64,000 nucleotides of DNA from Celoporthe dispersa. Taxonomy: Eukaryota; Ascomycota; Sordariomycetes; Diaporthales; Cryphonectriaceae. Where the stretch lies: assembly GCA_016584495.1 (NCBI GenBank), contig WAID01000001.1:2666001-2730000 (forward strand), read 5' to 3'. Below, in pieces: positions 23,371 to 34,110 of this stretch. The translations under genes and the position numbers were made by a program. Position 1 is the first letter of the stretch. Each line of letters opens with the position of its first letter. A model generated the notes under the pieces. The model had not been told where the DNA came from, ran no database searches, and was given only the letters and a program-made list of their open reading frames with translations.

Positions 23371-24354
23371 ACAGCCGCGGTGAGCACAAAAGTGGTCACC
23401 TATGAAGTCAACGTGGTGCTTCGAGGCAACTAGGCACTCGAATGCTTGTCTGGCTGTTTAGTAATAGCGCAAGGCTTTGGCACGATGGTAAATTGGAGGG
23501 ACAAAGAATGCTTCAGTCACATTTTCAGACATGGATAGTGGGTATGATTTTATCTTGGAGAATAATATTTGAAATAAGCATACTCTAAACCTGCGCTTGG
23601 AGTCTACTGAAGCCTATCTGAGAGTTAGGCGTGGTGACGAGGAAAAAGTTGAGCTTCTAACAGTGCTCATCCATCTTTGAACTATGGCCTCGCAGTATTA
23701 ATATTACTTAAGAAGCAAGAAGAACCCATGCACGCAAATTCTCGGAACTCTCAGATGTCTTGTGCTCACCGCTCATCCCGCCGGTTCTCCGATAATGGAA
23801 TCGAGCAACAAGCGTCCTGGGAAAGGATCTCGAGGCCTGTCGGCTCACCACGAAGCGAACTACGTAAACGGCGTCAGCCAGGCACACAATAAGCCTCGAC
23901 GCCGACGCTAGCACTGATTTAAACTTATCAGATCATGCAAGATAATCAAGTCCCTGGTCACTCTGCTTCGGTAATGAATCATTGTCCCGAGACTTTCATC
24001 TTGTTTTATGCTGACAGGATTCCGGGGGGGGGGGCTGCAATGCGCGTTCTGCGCAGCTGCGCCTTGCCTGTTCTGGGAATCTCGCCAGCGTTTGAAACCG
24101 AGCACCGAGATGGAGTTGATGTTTGGCTTTCTTGTTGAAATCCGAAGCCGGAGTTTCTGTATACATATATGTGTGTATATATATCAGAGCCGTGGCCTTG
24201 TCGCGTGAGGTAGCCTCCATAATGAATCATCTGACACCTTAATATGTACATTATAGCCATCACCCGCCTTGTTTCTTAGCCTAGGAATTCTCTTCAGCTT
24301 TGACCTCGAGGCCTCAACCCACAGGTGATCACAAACCGTGCCGGGCTTCCACGG
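23371..24354. other. Intergenic
   Basis: About 1 kb between the P450 and the MFS gene on the same strand. It contains a G run at 24026-24035 and a short TA/TG repeat at 24161-24185. No gene is seen. Confidence 0.4.
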
Positions 24355-26058
24355 ATGGAAAAGACAGAAGAAGCCATAGGCACTGCGGGCCTCACCCCGG
24401 AGTCGCAGAGGCTGCTCGAGCTCAAGGAGGCATACGGGGTACGAAAGAGGCCCAGACTAAACAGGCTGACACACACATTATTGGACCTCCGCATCCTTTC
24501 TCTCCTTTGAGCTTGGGCGGGAAAAAAAAAAAGACTAATATGCCTCCTTTCCTCCCTCGTCTAGGCCACCTGGGACGGACCCAGCGACCCCCGCGATCCA
24601 TACAACTGGAAGCCATGGCGAAAGGTCTCCATCACGCTGCTCGTCTCGTGCGGCCAGCTGGTGACACTCATGACCGCCAGCATGATCGCGGCAGCCCTGG
24701 ACGAGATCGCGGCCGACCTGGGCATGAGCACCTCCCAGGCCCAGATCGCCTTCTCCATCTACTTCCTCGGGATGGCCTTCGCGCCCTTCTTCATCGCCGC
24801 CGTGTCGGAGATGTACGGGCGCAGGCCGGCCTGGCTGATCAGTAGTGTGTACTTTGTCCTGTGGAACACGCTCTGCCCTGTTGGTCGGAACAAGGTATTG
24901 ATGATCCTCGGGCGGTTCATGGCTGCGGCGGGTGCCAGCTGTGGTGTGTGTGTAGGTAGTCCCTCCGCCTGCCAAGAGCCTACGTGGCCATGAGAGGTAG
25001 ATCGCGGGCCGTAGAATAACTAAAACCTGCCACCTCAGCTGACAGGACCAATCCTCACGGACATGTACCGACCCGACATGCGCGGCCGCTCCCTCGCCCT
25101 CGCCAGCCTCCTCCCCTACCTGGGCCCCGCCGTCGGCCCCATCCTGGGCGGCGTGGCAGCCCAGCACCTCGACTGGCCATGGCTCTTCTACATCGTCTCC
25201 CTCTTCTCGGCAGCCATCGTCCTCGCCGGCTTCTTCCTGCTGCCCGAGAGCCACACGCCCATCCTCCTGAGCCGACTGGCCGGTGCTGAGGCCGCAGCCG
25301 TCAGCGCTGCCCACCCGCAGCAGGGCAGGGCGTTCCACGGCGGCACCGGCGGCGGCGGCAGCGGTAGCTTCTTCTCCCGCCTGGCCGCGAGCGTGCGCCG
25401 GCCGGTGCGGCTCCTCCTCCGCCGTCCCGTGATGCAGATCATCGCCCTCAACATGGGCCTCAACTTCGCCATCTACTGCGTCATGATCACGACCTTTGCA
25501 GGCCTCTTCATGGCCCGGTACCACGAGTCCGAGACGGTCAGCAGCCTGAACTACATCGCCATCGCGGTCGGCACCACCGTCGAGGCCCAGGCGGGCGGAC
25601 ACATTATGGACTGGATCTGGCGGCGCCTCACCGCGCGACAGCAAGGAGAGGCTGGCGGTGGCAGACCCGAGTTCCGCCTGCCCTTCATCGCGCCGGGCGT
25701 GGTCACGGCGGTCGTCGGGCTCGTCTGGTACGGCTGGGCCGTGCAGGCACAAGCCCACTGGGCGCTGGTCGATGCGGGCGTCACCGTCTTCGTGATGGGC
25801 TGCTTCGCGTACTCGGCCGGATTTCTCGCCTACACCTTCGACGAGTTCGAGCACGCGGCGTCGGCGAGCGCGGCGTGTCGGGTGTACATGTACACCCTCG
25901 GCTTCGCGTGTCCCATTTTTGCGCCGAGCCTGTATGATCGTCTGGGCTATGGGTGGGGCAACACGCTTCTGGCGTTGGTATTGTTGCTCGTGGGAGGGCC
26001 GTCTGTGGTGCTCCTGTGGTTCAGAGGCGACAAGGTGAGAGCTCTTGGTAGGGGTTGA
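24355..26058 (+). CDS. MFS transporter, drug:H+ antiporter-1 type
   Basis: Twelve-helix plasma-membrane antiporter of the DHA1 group, typically an exporter of toxic or self-made small molecules. Exons are 24355-24438, 24565-24951 and 25039-26058, 496 residues. The N-terminal cytosolic piece ends in the family's TWDGPSDPRDPYNWKPWRK. TM2-TM3 carry the signature loop SEMYGRRPAWL, and TM5 has LTGPILTDMYRPDMRGRSLA followed by GPAVGPILGG (antiporter motif C). The central loop is Gly/Ala-rich. For intron 2 I prefer the GTAGGT donor at 24952; an alternative GTGTGT six bases earlier keeps the frame. The C terminus is short and could hide a small missed exon. Position next to P450, laccase and OMT genes suggests export of their product, which is inference. 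Confidence 0.88.
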
Positions 26059-26619
26059 GAGAGGAAGAGAGATGACACGTGGTGAGGGCAGAGAGCTGTC
26101 TTCTGAAGCACAGTTGTGGTGAATTTATTAGACCAGAGCTTAATCAATGTGGGACTGGCTAATGAAGGGTTGCATGGCCGTTCCCGGGGGGTAGGGGGGA
26201 GGAGAGAAGGAAAAAGGAAAAAGTAAAAATAGCACGTCTGCAATATTTCTTTGTCTGCTAGCTTTTTTTCCCCTTTTCCCTTTCCTCTTCTTCTTCCTGC
26301 CCATAAATCAGTAACATCAACCATTATATTCTACCGCTTTACAAGAAAATAAATGCTTTTTCAAGCCGAGGAAGCCTGCAGTGCTCATTCTCCGCCCCCC
26401 GGCAAAAAAAAAAACGAGAGGACGCCAGAGGGAGTCAGTCACTCAACACCCCGCAGAGCGCCAGACTATCGAGGCAGCCCAGGTGCAAAGTTAAGCACAC
26501 GCTCGAAGCCTAATCAAGACACACTCTTGAGACGGAGACATGTAACAAGGCGGCGAGGTGAGGATACTGAAGTAGACCTGTGATGCCTCTATAATCGGAT
26601 CAGAATTCGCCTCCGCCAT
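26059..26619. other. Intergenic
   Basis: 3' flank of the MFS gene and 5' flank of the tRNA. A/G-rich and T/C-rich tracts lie at 26190-26290. Nothing else is recognised. Confidence 0.4.
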
Positions 26620-26700
26620 GCCTCTATGGCGTAGTGGTAGCGCGTCGCACTTGTACCACCACCAATGCGAAGGTCTCTCGTTCGATCCGGGATGGAGGCA
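26620..26700 (+). tRNA. tRNA-Thr (anticodon TGT) with 9-base intron
   Basis: A complete cloverleaf. Acceptor stem 26620-26626 pairs with 26693-26699 (one G-U) and the discriminator is A at 26700. The D arm is GCGT..GCGC. The anticodon stem 26645-26649 pairs with 26666-26670. The loop is C-T-TGT-A-A, so the anticodon at 26652-26654 reads TGT (Thr). The T arm is TCTCG TTCGATC CGGGA. Between positions 37 and 38 sits a 9-base intron (26656-26664, three CCA units), the canonical place for nuclear tRNA introns. Box A and box B match the D and T arms. Confidence 0.92.
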
Positions 26701-27092
26701 TAGTTTTGCTAGCAACAATTTCTTGTTTTGTTTTTTGGCTCTTGATTGTCATGGCTGGTCAAGAAGTATGGGCCGTGTTCTCTTCAGGCCGGCAGCATCT
26801 ACATACGATGCATAGGACGCCAACATCAGTGTCCCACTTTCCACAGCATCCTAGACATTGGCTCTGAGATCTGGTGTTGCACACGGGAGTCAAGACACAA
26901 AACACATGGATGCAAGCATCAAATACAGACTTGTCCGTAATATTAAAGATAAACGAAATATTTATTGCGGTATTAGGGATTCTATCAGAGTTTGCGGGCG
27001 AGGTTTGCGGTTCCCTCGACCCAACCAGGATGCTTGGCTCACGCTTCTTCCAACAACCCGTCCAGGCAACCCTTCCTATTCTCATGGAGAGA
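26701..27092. other. Intergenic
   Basis: T-rich run after the tRNA (26719-26742), fitting an RNA polymerase III terminator, then the 3' flank of the convergent peroxidase gene. The plus-strand frame 26874-27248 overlapping the peroxidase is considered a shadow. Confidence 0.4.
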
Positions 27093-28150
27093 CTACCAGT
27101 CGCCCTCGAACGCATCCCAGACCACCTCCGAGCAATCTTGCAGCGTCCGCGGATCAACGCCCAGAAGGATCAGCTTGATCATGCTATGATGCAGTCAGCA
27201 TCTGCCACTCTCGGCAAGGCAAGCAAGGAGCAGGGGCGGCAGTGCTGAAAAGGGCAGACTTACGCTTCGACGTACGCCATGTCCCAGGCCTACTGATCAC
27301 GTGCATACAATTGCCAATGGTCGGTCGACGCAGGATCCAGGGCTAGAGACTTGTCGCTGTACAGGATGGAAGGCGCATTGCCGACCAGCACTTCGGTGTA
27401 GTAAGTCGGACTGTCCATGACGCCGGGCGTGGTATCGAACGGCTTGCGCCACATGTCACCGCCAACACTGTGCGCACCCACCAGCGCAACAACGTCTACG
27501 GCCGAGAAACCCCTGGCGGCAAAGCTCGCGATCAAGAACGAGGCGTTGGAGTAGGCGCTTGGCATTTGGTACTCAGGAGCCGGAGTTGGGTTGTCCTGTC
27601 TTCCGACGTAGAAGGGGATGAATGGGCCCCATGGGCAGGCCTTGTTGGCGATAGCTAGGCTGTGTCAGTGGTGGTATCCTTGCTCAACCGAACCCAGCAG
27701 TGTATGGGAGAGGGCACGGCGGGACACGCAGGTGAACTTACAGCCAGCAAAGTTAATCAGGTCAGCGGCACCGACACGGTAGTCTCTGTGCATCTTGTAG
27801 AGAACACCGCAGATGGGCACCATCTGCTGGTTCTCCGGACGGGAACACTCGTCGGTGAGGATGATGGATCCGTCGCAGCCGCCGTCAGGGTAGCAGTCGT
27901 GGAAGGGCAGACGGACAGCCTGAGCAGCCAGCTGGGTACACTCGCCATGGTCGTCGATAAAGAATTCTATGAGCTCCTTTGCGATGTACCTCCAGACTTC
28001 CTCGCAGACTGGGTAGTTGTCTGGGGGGCCACAGGGAGGACCATAGCCAGGTCTGTCTCCAGGAGGGCCGTCTGGGCCACACTGCGCCATGGCTCCGGCG
28101 AGCATCAGCCCGGTGAGGAGGAGCGGTCTCAGGGAGGCGATGGCAAGCAT
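27093..28150 (-). CDS. Secreted class II-type haem peroxidase with an in-frame stop
   Basis: Plant/fungal peroxidase superfamily; uses H2O2 to oxidise phenols or related substrates outside the cell. Exons are 27742-28150, 27264-27654 and 27093-27183, 296 codons plus stop. The signal peptide runs MLAIASLRPLLLTGLMLAGAMAQ. Distal haem residues lie in QAVRLPFHDCYPDGGCDGSI (Arg and His), with calcium-site Asp/Gly/Ser residues following. The proximal His is in VALVGAHSVGG. The C-terminal part reads DHWQLYARDQ, then TAG (27292-27290), then AWDMAYVEAMIKLILLGVD and the usual FEGDW end. The stop sits exactly where the family has one ordinary residue, so it is a nonsense change and not a gene end. If real, it removes about 45 residues and probably the function. 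No typical lignin-peroxidase surface Trp can be assigned. Confidence 0.82.
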
Positions 28151-29064
28151 CTTGACAGGGTGGAGCAGTTGTAAGGATGAGTCTATGCGGGGTGGTGGAT
28201 GAATGGACAATGAATGCTTGTTGAGGATATGACCGGCTGCAGCGATAACCAAAAAGAAGAGGTGCTGCAGTCAAGACTCGGCGTGGCTGGATGTGAGGAG
28301 AGAATAATGCCGTGATGGATCAGAAGTAAACATGGGGGACGAAGGGGACCATTCATCTGGGACCGGACCAGTTGATCTGGTGAGATCCCAAGTTGATCTC
28401 TCCTGCCTCTACTGATGTGAGGAAGGAGCCATTGTCACTGCCACGATGGACCCCCAACAATCCCTCTTGCGTCATCCGCCAAGCGTGACTGCTTGATACC
28501 TTACGAAAGCCTCATAGCACGATTGATGGAAGGAGGGATTACTTGAGATTACTTGACGAGAAGGACCTACCTCTTTATTGCTGTGATGGCCCTTCTTCAT
28601 GGTCCAGATCCCGCACCAGGATCTTTGCTGCTGGATCTGGTGTCTCCAAGGCTGTTGCTAACGAGAGTAGCTATTTGTTTTATATCTATACTCGCTGTAG
28701 ACAGCTCTATGTTCTCTATAAGCCTCTGGATTAGTTCCCATGAAGAAGTTGGCAGACGTTATTGAGGAGGCATATATAGTCCACGATCGTCAGGGGAATG
28801 GTGATTCCTTTGTTTTCCCTTGACAAAGGTCGTCAATCTAGCTGACGATCAATTTACCGCGATTCGATCGCAGACACGCCGTTCCTGGCCCCTCTACAAA
28901 GAAAGGCTCACTAGATTCCAGCTTCGTGCAGTCTCTGTTGAATCTTCATCAAACGTGCGACGGGAAGACCCGAGTAGTTAATACAACACAGAACAGACGG
29001 ATGTGCTTACAACGTCGCTAAAGTTATTATTATTTAGTACCAGCTCAAGGTTTTCAGGCTATCT
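28151..29064. other. Intergenic with inverted repeats
   Basis: Upstream of the peroxidase and downstream of the membrane-protein gene. A perfect 8-bp inverted repeat CCAGATCC..GGATCTGG lies around 28604-28641. GATCGTCAG..CTGACGATC lies around 28784-28850. A TATA-like ATATATAG is at 28771-28779. Small open frames are not convincing. Confidence 0.4.
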
Positions 29065-30503
29065 TCAAATCTTGTCCAACAGAGGATAGCCATTTGGCCT
29101 CCGGTCCTGCAAGATATGCGCGACAGACAATGAAAGAACAGACGCTGTAGTGAGACAAAACCAAAACTGCCACGTCAGGATGAGGCCACAGATCGCTGGC
29201 TGCCCAGCCACGACATCCTCTGGCCTCAAGTTCCTATTTTGTCTCTCTGGGGTATGTCCAAGTAATGCGAGAACAAGAATGTAGAGCAGCCACCCTGCTA
29301 TGACCCAGCGGCCCATGGTCGCCAGCCTCGGCATCCTGGCCCCCGCCAGCAGAGATAGACCAAAGGTGACACCAGCACCTCCCAGAATACATCCGGCTAG
29401 GAAGGGCACATTGATCACACTCCTATGTGCCAGCGTCGTGTGCAGGCATGTGGCCGCAGCCAATGCCCCAGCCCCGATTCGAACCCCGGGTGCCCAGCGA
29501 TAATTCAGCACTCGATTGACTTGCAAGCCCGCCCAGTACGAGGTCAACAGACCCGTGAGAAGCGCCGGCAGAGTGTGCCAGGTGATTTTGACCAGCTCAG
29601 ATGTGGTTGCCGGTGCCGGCTGCTTCTTGTGTATGCTGTACAGGAACAGAGCCGAGATTTGGCAGCTCAGAGCTGCGAGGCTGGTGAGACAGGTCGTAGA
29701 CGAGATCTTGATATCCTTGCTGACACGAAAGCTGAACCTGTTTCCATCCTCTGCCTGCCAGATCCCAGCCCTCCGAAGCCTCCGCCAGGTGAGGTGGCAG
29801 ACGTACGCCAAGTAGAAGAGGTAGGCGATGATCATGACAAGTGCTGGTCCACCATACATGCCGGACGTGGGTGTCATGGCCATTGCCATAACAGCTGCTG
29901 GCACGCGGAAGATGAACCCGGAAGCTGCGCTGATCAGGGGTAACGTCCATTCTAGAACCGGATGGTCGCCAAACATGCTGAATTCCTTGAGGATCAGGAA
30001 GCAGCTGTTGGGAATCTCTGACAACAGCGCGCCGAGGGCTAGGTCAAATCCTCTATGAGGCACGTTGAACATCCAGATGACTGTCATGCCCACGAGGATG
30101 AGAGCGTGGTGGAGCACCAGCTCTGGGTGCTGAGAGAAGTGAACGAGCTCCATCAGGGTGGCCGTGCCGCGGCACCCCAGCAGGTCTGCTGATAGATGTT
30201 CATGGGAGGATGAATGCCGGCGACATCGTCCATGGCGGGCGTCACCCATGCTGCGAAGGCACAGGCTGGAATGGTAAAAAGCTTGAAGCCCAGGCCAATC
30301 ATGAGTCCGACCGTGAATATTCTCTTGCTTCGGAAGCTGCGCAGGCGTTGAAACCACTCCGGCTGAGCGAGACATAGGCCCAGCCAGACGCAGGCCCAGG
30401 TCGCAGTGCACAGTCCCACTACCTTGAGAAAATGCAAATTGTTGATGATCTCGATATACAAGGGTTGAGGTACATGAGCCCAGATCTGATGTTTGGGCGC
30501 CAT
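29065..30503 (-). CDS. Multi-pass membrane protein of unknown function, one frame break
   Basis: A polytopic membrane protein, 479 residues after adding one base. The start is the ATG at 30503 (MAPKHQIWAHVPQ). The early helices LHFLKVVGLCTATWACVWLG and FTVGLMIGLGFKLFTIPACA lie in one frame up to QQTCWG. The rest lies in another frame: CRGTATLMELVHFSQHPELVLHH, then ALILVGMTVIWMFNVPHRGFD, the LISAASGFIFRVPA helix, and at least five more hydrophobic segments to the end. A missing G in the four-G run (plus-strand C run 30175-30178) accounts for the switch and makes the total a whole number of codons. The His-pair and Tyr/Phe-rich cytosolic loops recall TLC-like fungal proteins, but I cannot place the family. 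No signal peptide and no known catalytic motif are seen. Confidence 0.65.
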
Positions 30504-31647
30504 GATGATCCGAGGGTGCGAACTCTGCTGTAGTGTTCGATGTGCTGTGCGGTGGGCGTGACTGTGTAAACAGCACCAGAAAGGGCTCAAAGTGATAATA
30601 CCAAGAATATATTCTCAAACAAACGATGGTGTATAGAAACGAGTGGTGATCTTCCCGAGGAGAATAGAGAGCGCGGGTCAACCAAGGTGACCTTATTATA
30701 TCATAGTCCTCAAGCTTTTGTCAGAGCAATTCGACCTTGTCGGGAAAGACCGGTTACTGCCATGAGGAGCAAGAGAAGCTGAAATCCATGTGCACTTCTC
30801 TAGCCGCAGTCTAGATCTGATGCTGAGTGTTCGCTTTAGGCAAGTGAGGCTGGTGGACGTGCTAAAAGGGTGGCCTGGATACGTCAATGATAGCTCGAGC
30901 TCCCGTACGAAGCTCTTGATAGATTCTAGCGCACCTTGCTCGAGGATCTAACCCCAGGGCTAGGACAGCTCTTGCGGTGACCAGAGTTGATAGAGAGATG
31001 ACGCTCGGAGAATGTTTATGGTTGTGTACCTGCACTAGAAGAGACCAGGCCGTGCTGACAGATGCCTGGCCCAGAGTTTATTTTGAAGGAAGGAGGGAGC
31101 TTGTGAGCAGCTCTAGATTAGCGACTTCCTCGTGCCCAGTCAAAACAGGCAAGCACATCGGCATCATCGACGAAAACAACAATCTGCGACTCTTAGGAGG
31201 TGTGGTTTCCTCGTCCATGTGACAGGTTCTGCATCTGCAAACGCAGGATGACACCAATGCGCAGGGAGGTGTCCATGTCTTGGGAGGCCTGGCACCGTAT
31301 CATCCCGGAAGCTTAGGTTGTTTCTATATTAACACAGACGACTGATCATCTTTCCACGGCACGTTGGTGCCAACACACTCGTTTGTATTGCAGAGCAATT
31401 TTTCAAATTACCAACCTAGTCTCTGATTTCATTTCGTCTCTTCTCTCTCTTTTCCCCCTTTATGTTGTTACCCTGCCTCCTGTGGCGGAAGTCTCAACGA
31501 GCCACTGCTGCTCCCATCCTAGATGATAGAAAAGAATAATACCGTGTCCTAGCGATACCTCGAGAAGAAAATAAGAGAAGAGGGAAAGTCGACAAAGCTC
31601 CTAGATCATCTCTCAAGCCCCTCGATGCAAAATCACCAAGGACAGCG
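30504..31647. other. Divergent intergenic region
   Basis: Promoter space of the membrane-protein gene (minus) and the DHA2 transporter gene (plus). A T/C-rich leader is at 31425-31460 before the transporter. No gene is seen; the 81-codon frame at 30977-31222 is not protein-like. Confidence 0.4.
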
Positions 31648-33638
31648 ATGGCGGGAGGCGAATCCAAATCGGCAATGTCTTCACATTCGTTCAATAACGA
31701 CGAGGCCCTAGCAGATAGTGGAAGCAGTACCCCATATAAGACGAACACAGGCGCGAGTACGACCATCGGGATAGCATCAGATATGTCTCAGAGTAAAGAT
31801 ACAACTACCCCGGAACGGGAAGACTTGTCGGGCTTGAAGCGATGGCAAAAATGGTCTCTGTTTGCCTGCTCGTGTCTCTTGCAGTTCCTGCTCCAGCTCG
31901 ACATGGCCTCGGTGGCGGTCACACTTCCGGTATGAGCAAGCAATCACCATAAATCAATGCGAGTGCATAGACTGATGATGCCTTTGTTGTCCCAGATAAT
32001 CGCCAGAGACCTCACCGCCAGCCAGGTCCTCGTTTTCACTGTCGCCACTGGCTACTTCTTGGCGCAGACGGTTTTCCAGCTCATCTTCTCCCACCTCTCC
32101 CATGCCGTGGGCCGCAAGTACGCCTATATGTCGGGCGTCGGTGTCTTCATGATCGGTGCTATTGTTGCTGCGGTGAGCACATGCACACGACAGCTGGTCG
32201 GAGCCCGTGTGATACAGGGCGTGGGCGCTGCCGGCATGTTCACAATGTCCGCCATTGTGATCGTAGACATCATGCAGCCGAGGCAGCGTGCAGCGTGGTC
32301 AGCCATCTCGCAGGCTTCTGGTGCTTTTGGGAATATCTGTGGCCCCTTGTTCGCGGCTTTGCTGTTCAAGCGGTTCACCTGGGTCAGTCCTCACTTATGA
32401 CATAGCCGTTCCTGCTCCCACTGCCCGCAGCAGCACCCGAGCTGACATTGCACACAACAGCGCTCGATCTTCTGGATGGAGCTCCTCTTCTCTGGCACCC
32501 TGTCAGTCTTGTTGGCCTTCCTCCTCCCCGCTGGCGGAAACGGAAGAATAAGCCACTCACCGTGCTCAAGAGCTGCGACTGGGCTGGCATGCTCTTATTT
32601 CTGCTCTTCTCCATAGCCACGCTGGTCCCTATCAACATTGGCGGCACTGTGCAGCCCTGGGGCTCTCCGGCGGTGATCGTCTGCTTTGTCGTCAGCGTGA
32701 TCAGCCTGGCCGCCCTGATCGGTCACCAGCGCTGCATCGCAAAGAATCCAGTCTTTCCCCGGCAGGTCTTCAGCCGGCCCGTAACAAACGCTGCCTTCTC
32801 TGGGAGTTTCGTGAGCGGAATATTGCTGAGTATGGTCTTCTACAACCTCGTGCTCTTCTGGGAAGGCGTGCGCCACCTGCCCACCATGGAGGTCGGCGTC
32901 ATGCTTCTCTCCGTGACCCTGACATACACCGTCACTGCAGCACTCACGGGCATTGCCATCAGGGTCTGGGGCCACATTAGATGGGCCACAATAACAGGCA
33001 CAGCCTTTGCCATCCTCGGCTTAGGATTGATGTACTTCATGTCCCAGACGATGCCTGTCGGGCCGCTCATCGTCATCAGCATGCTCGCCGCGGCTGGGTG
33101 CGGTATATACCTGCCTGCTCTGATCAGCACTATCCTGGCCTCGACCGAGAAGGACTGGCACGGTCATGCGATTGCCATGCGGACCATGCTGTACACCGGG
33201 GGACAATGCATGGGCATCTCCGTCGGGCTGGCCATCTTCACCAATAAGTTCGCCAAAGGACTTACCAGGATCGACAGCGTCACTTCGGGCCAAGACGACG
33301 TCGTCACACCGCAGAGCCTCATGCGCGTCATCAAGGACCTTCCGCCAGATAGCGAGATCATCTCGTTGATGGTGTACGCCTTGCGCTGGGTCTGGGGTGC
33401 TGCGTGCATCATGGCAAGTGTGGCCGGAGCGATAACGTGCCTGCTCAAGTGCCCAGACCTCCCTGAGGACGAAGACAAGGGTGGAGGTGCGGATAATGAG
33501 AAGGCTTCCCAGAAACAACACCCCCGTTCTCCCCGCAAGGAGGAGAAGAATCAACCAACTGCACGACCCGAGCCCTCGCGCGGCAACGAGTCGGCCTGTT
33601 CGTCTGGCTCGAACCGCCGCGCCGAACCATCTGCGTAA
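31648..33638 (+). CDS. MFS transporter, DHA2 (14-helix) type, one frame break
   Basis: Drug:H+ antiporter-2 type exporter of the plasma membrane. Exons are 31648-31929, 31996-32382 and 32461-33638, 615 residues after one correction. The N-terminal 65 residues are Ser/Thr-rich and cytosolic; the first helix contains LQFLLQLDMASVAVTLP. The signature loop is SHAVGRKYAYM, motif B is GARVIQGVGAAGM, and motif C-like ASGAFGNICGPLFAALLF follows. Exon 3 begins RSIFWMELLFSGTLSVLLAFLLP and then must change frame to reach KNKPLTVLKSCDWAGMLLFLLF. Adding one C to the four-C run at 32526-32529 does this and makes exon 3 a multiple of three. The long cytosolic tail is Lys/Arg/Ser-rich. It faces the unknown membrane-protein gene across a shared promoter region. 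Confidence 0.85.
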
Positions 33639-34110
33639 CCCTGAGTTCCTGAGCTGTGCCGGCGGGCCGGTGCTTCCTGATCCGTCCAACCATGTTGCTC
33701 CATTCGTATACTCGTCCACCTCTGTTGTTGCGTACAGGTGGGTGTGGGTGCGGCTGTTAAACGGTGGACTCTGCAGTTGGATGATAATTGACTTGGTTGG
33801 AACCCGACGTAATAGTAGCAAGGGCTTCATGGAGTATGTGTATCTTGAAGAATGACGGACACCCGAATAGACAATCAGTAGCGCTCTTCTTTTTTTCTTC
33901 TGGAAACTCGCCTGCTTAATAGCCGGCTTGACCATAGCGGATTGGACTGTGAATAATGAGTCATTCCTTGAACTGGGCACGAGGAGCAACTGTTGAGCTT
34001 CCAATGCTTTTTTTTTATTCCGAGAGTTGTTACGGTGCAGCCTTGTAGCTAATAGTCAGCATAAAGACAACAGCGTCACCAATTTCAAACCGTCTCGCCC
34101 AGCTAGCTAG
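33639..34110. other. Convergent 3' flanks
   Basis: Between the tail ends of the DHA2 transporter and beta-mannosidase genes. A T-rich run is at 33890-33900. No gene is seen. Confidence 0.4.

Noticed and set aside
24535..25854. 439-codon minus-strand frame opposite the DHA1 transporter
   Set aside because: Runs across two clear introns of the transporter; composition typical of an antisense shadow.
26581..26619. Second partial tRNA (GCCTCTA repeated just upstream of tRNA-Thr)
   Set aside because: Only eight bases match; no cloverleaf can be drawn.
26874..27248. 124-codon plus-strand frame overlapping the peroxidase 3' exons
   Set aside because: Explained by exon 3 and intron 2 of the peroxidase on the other strand.
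29465..29490. tRNA T-arm-like GATTCGAACCCC
   Set aside because: Lies within membrane-protein coding sequence and has no matching acceptor, D or anticodon arms.
10294..33638. Complete secondary-metabolite gene cluster
   Set aside because: No backbone synthase or cluster regulator in the interval, so I report only a candidate block.
33021..34004. 327-codon minus-strand frame opposite the DHA2 transporter 3' part
   Set aside because: Antisense of membrane-helix coding sequence; no recognisable domain.
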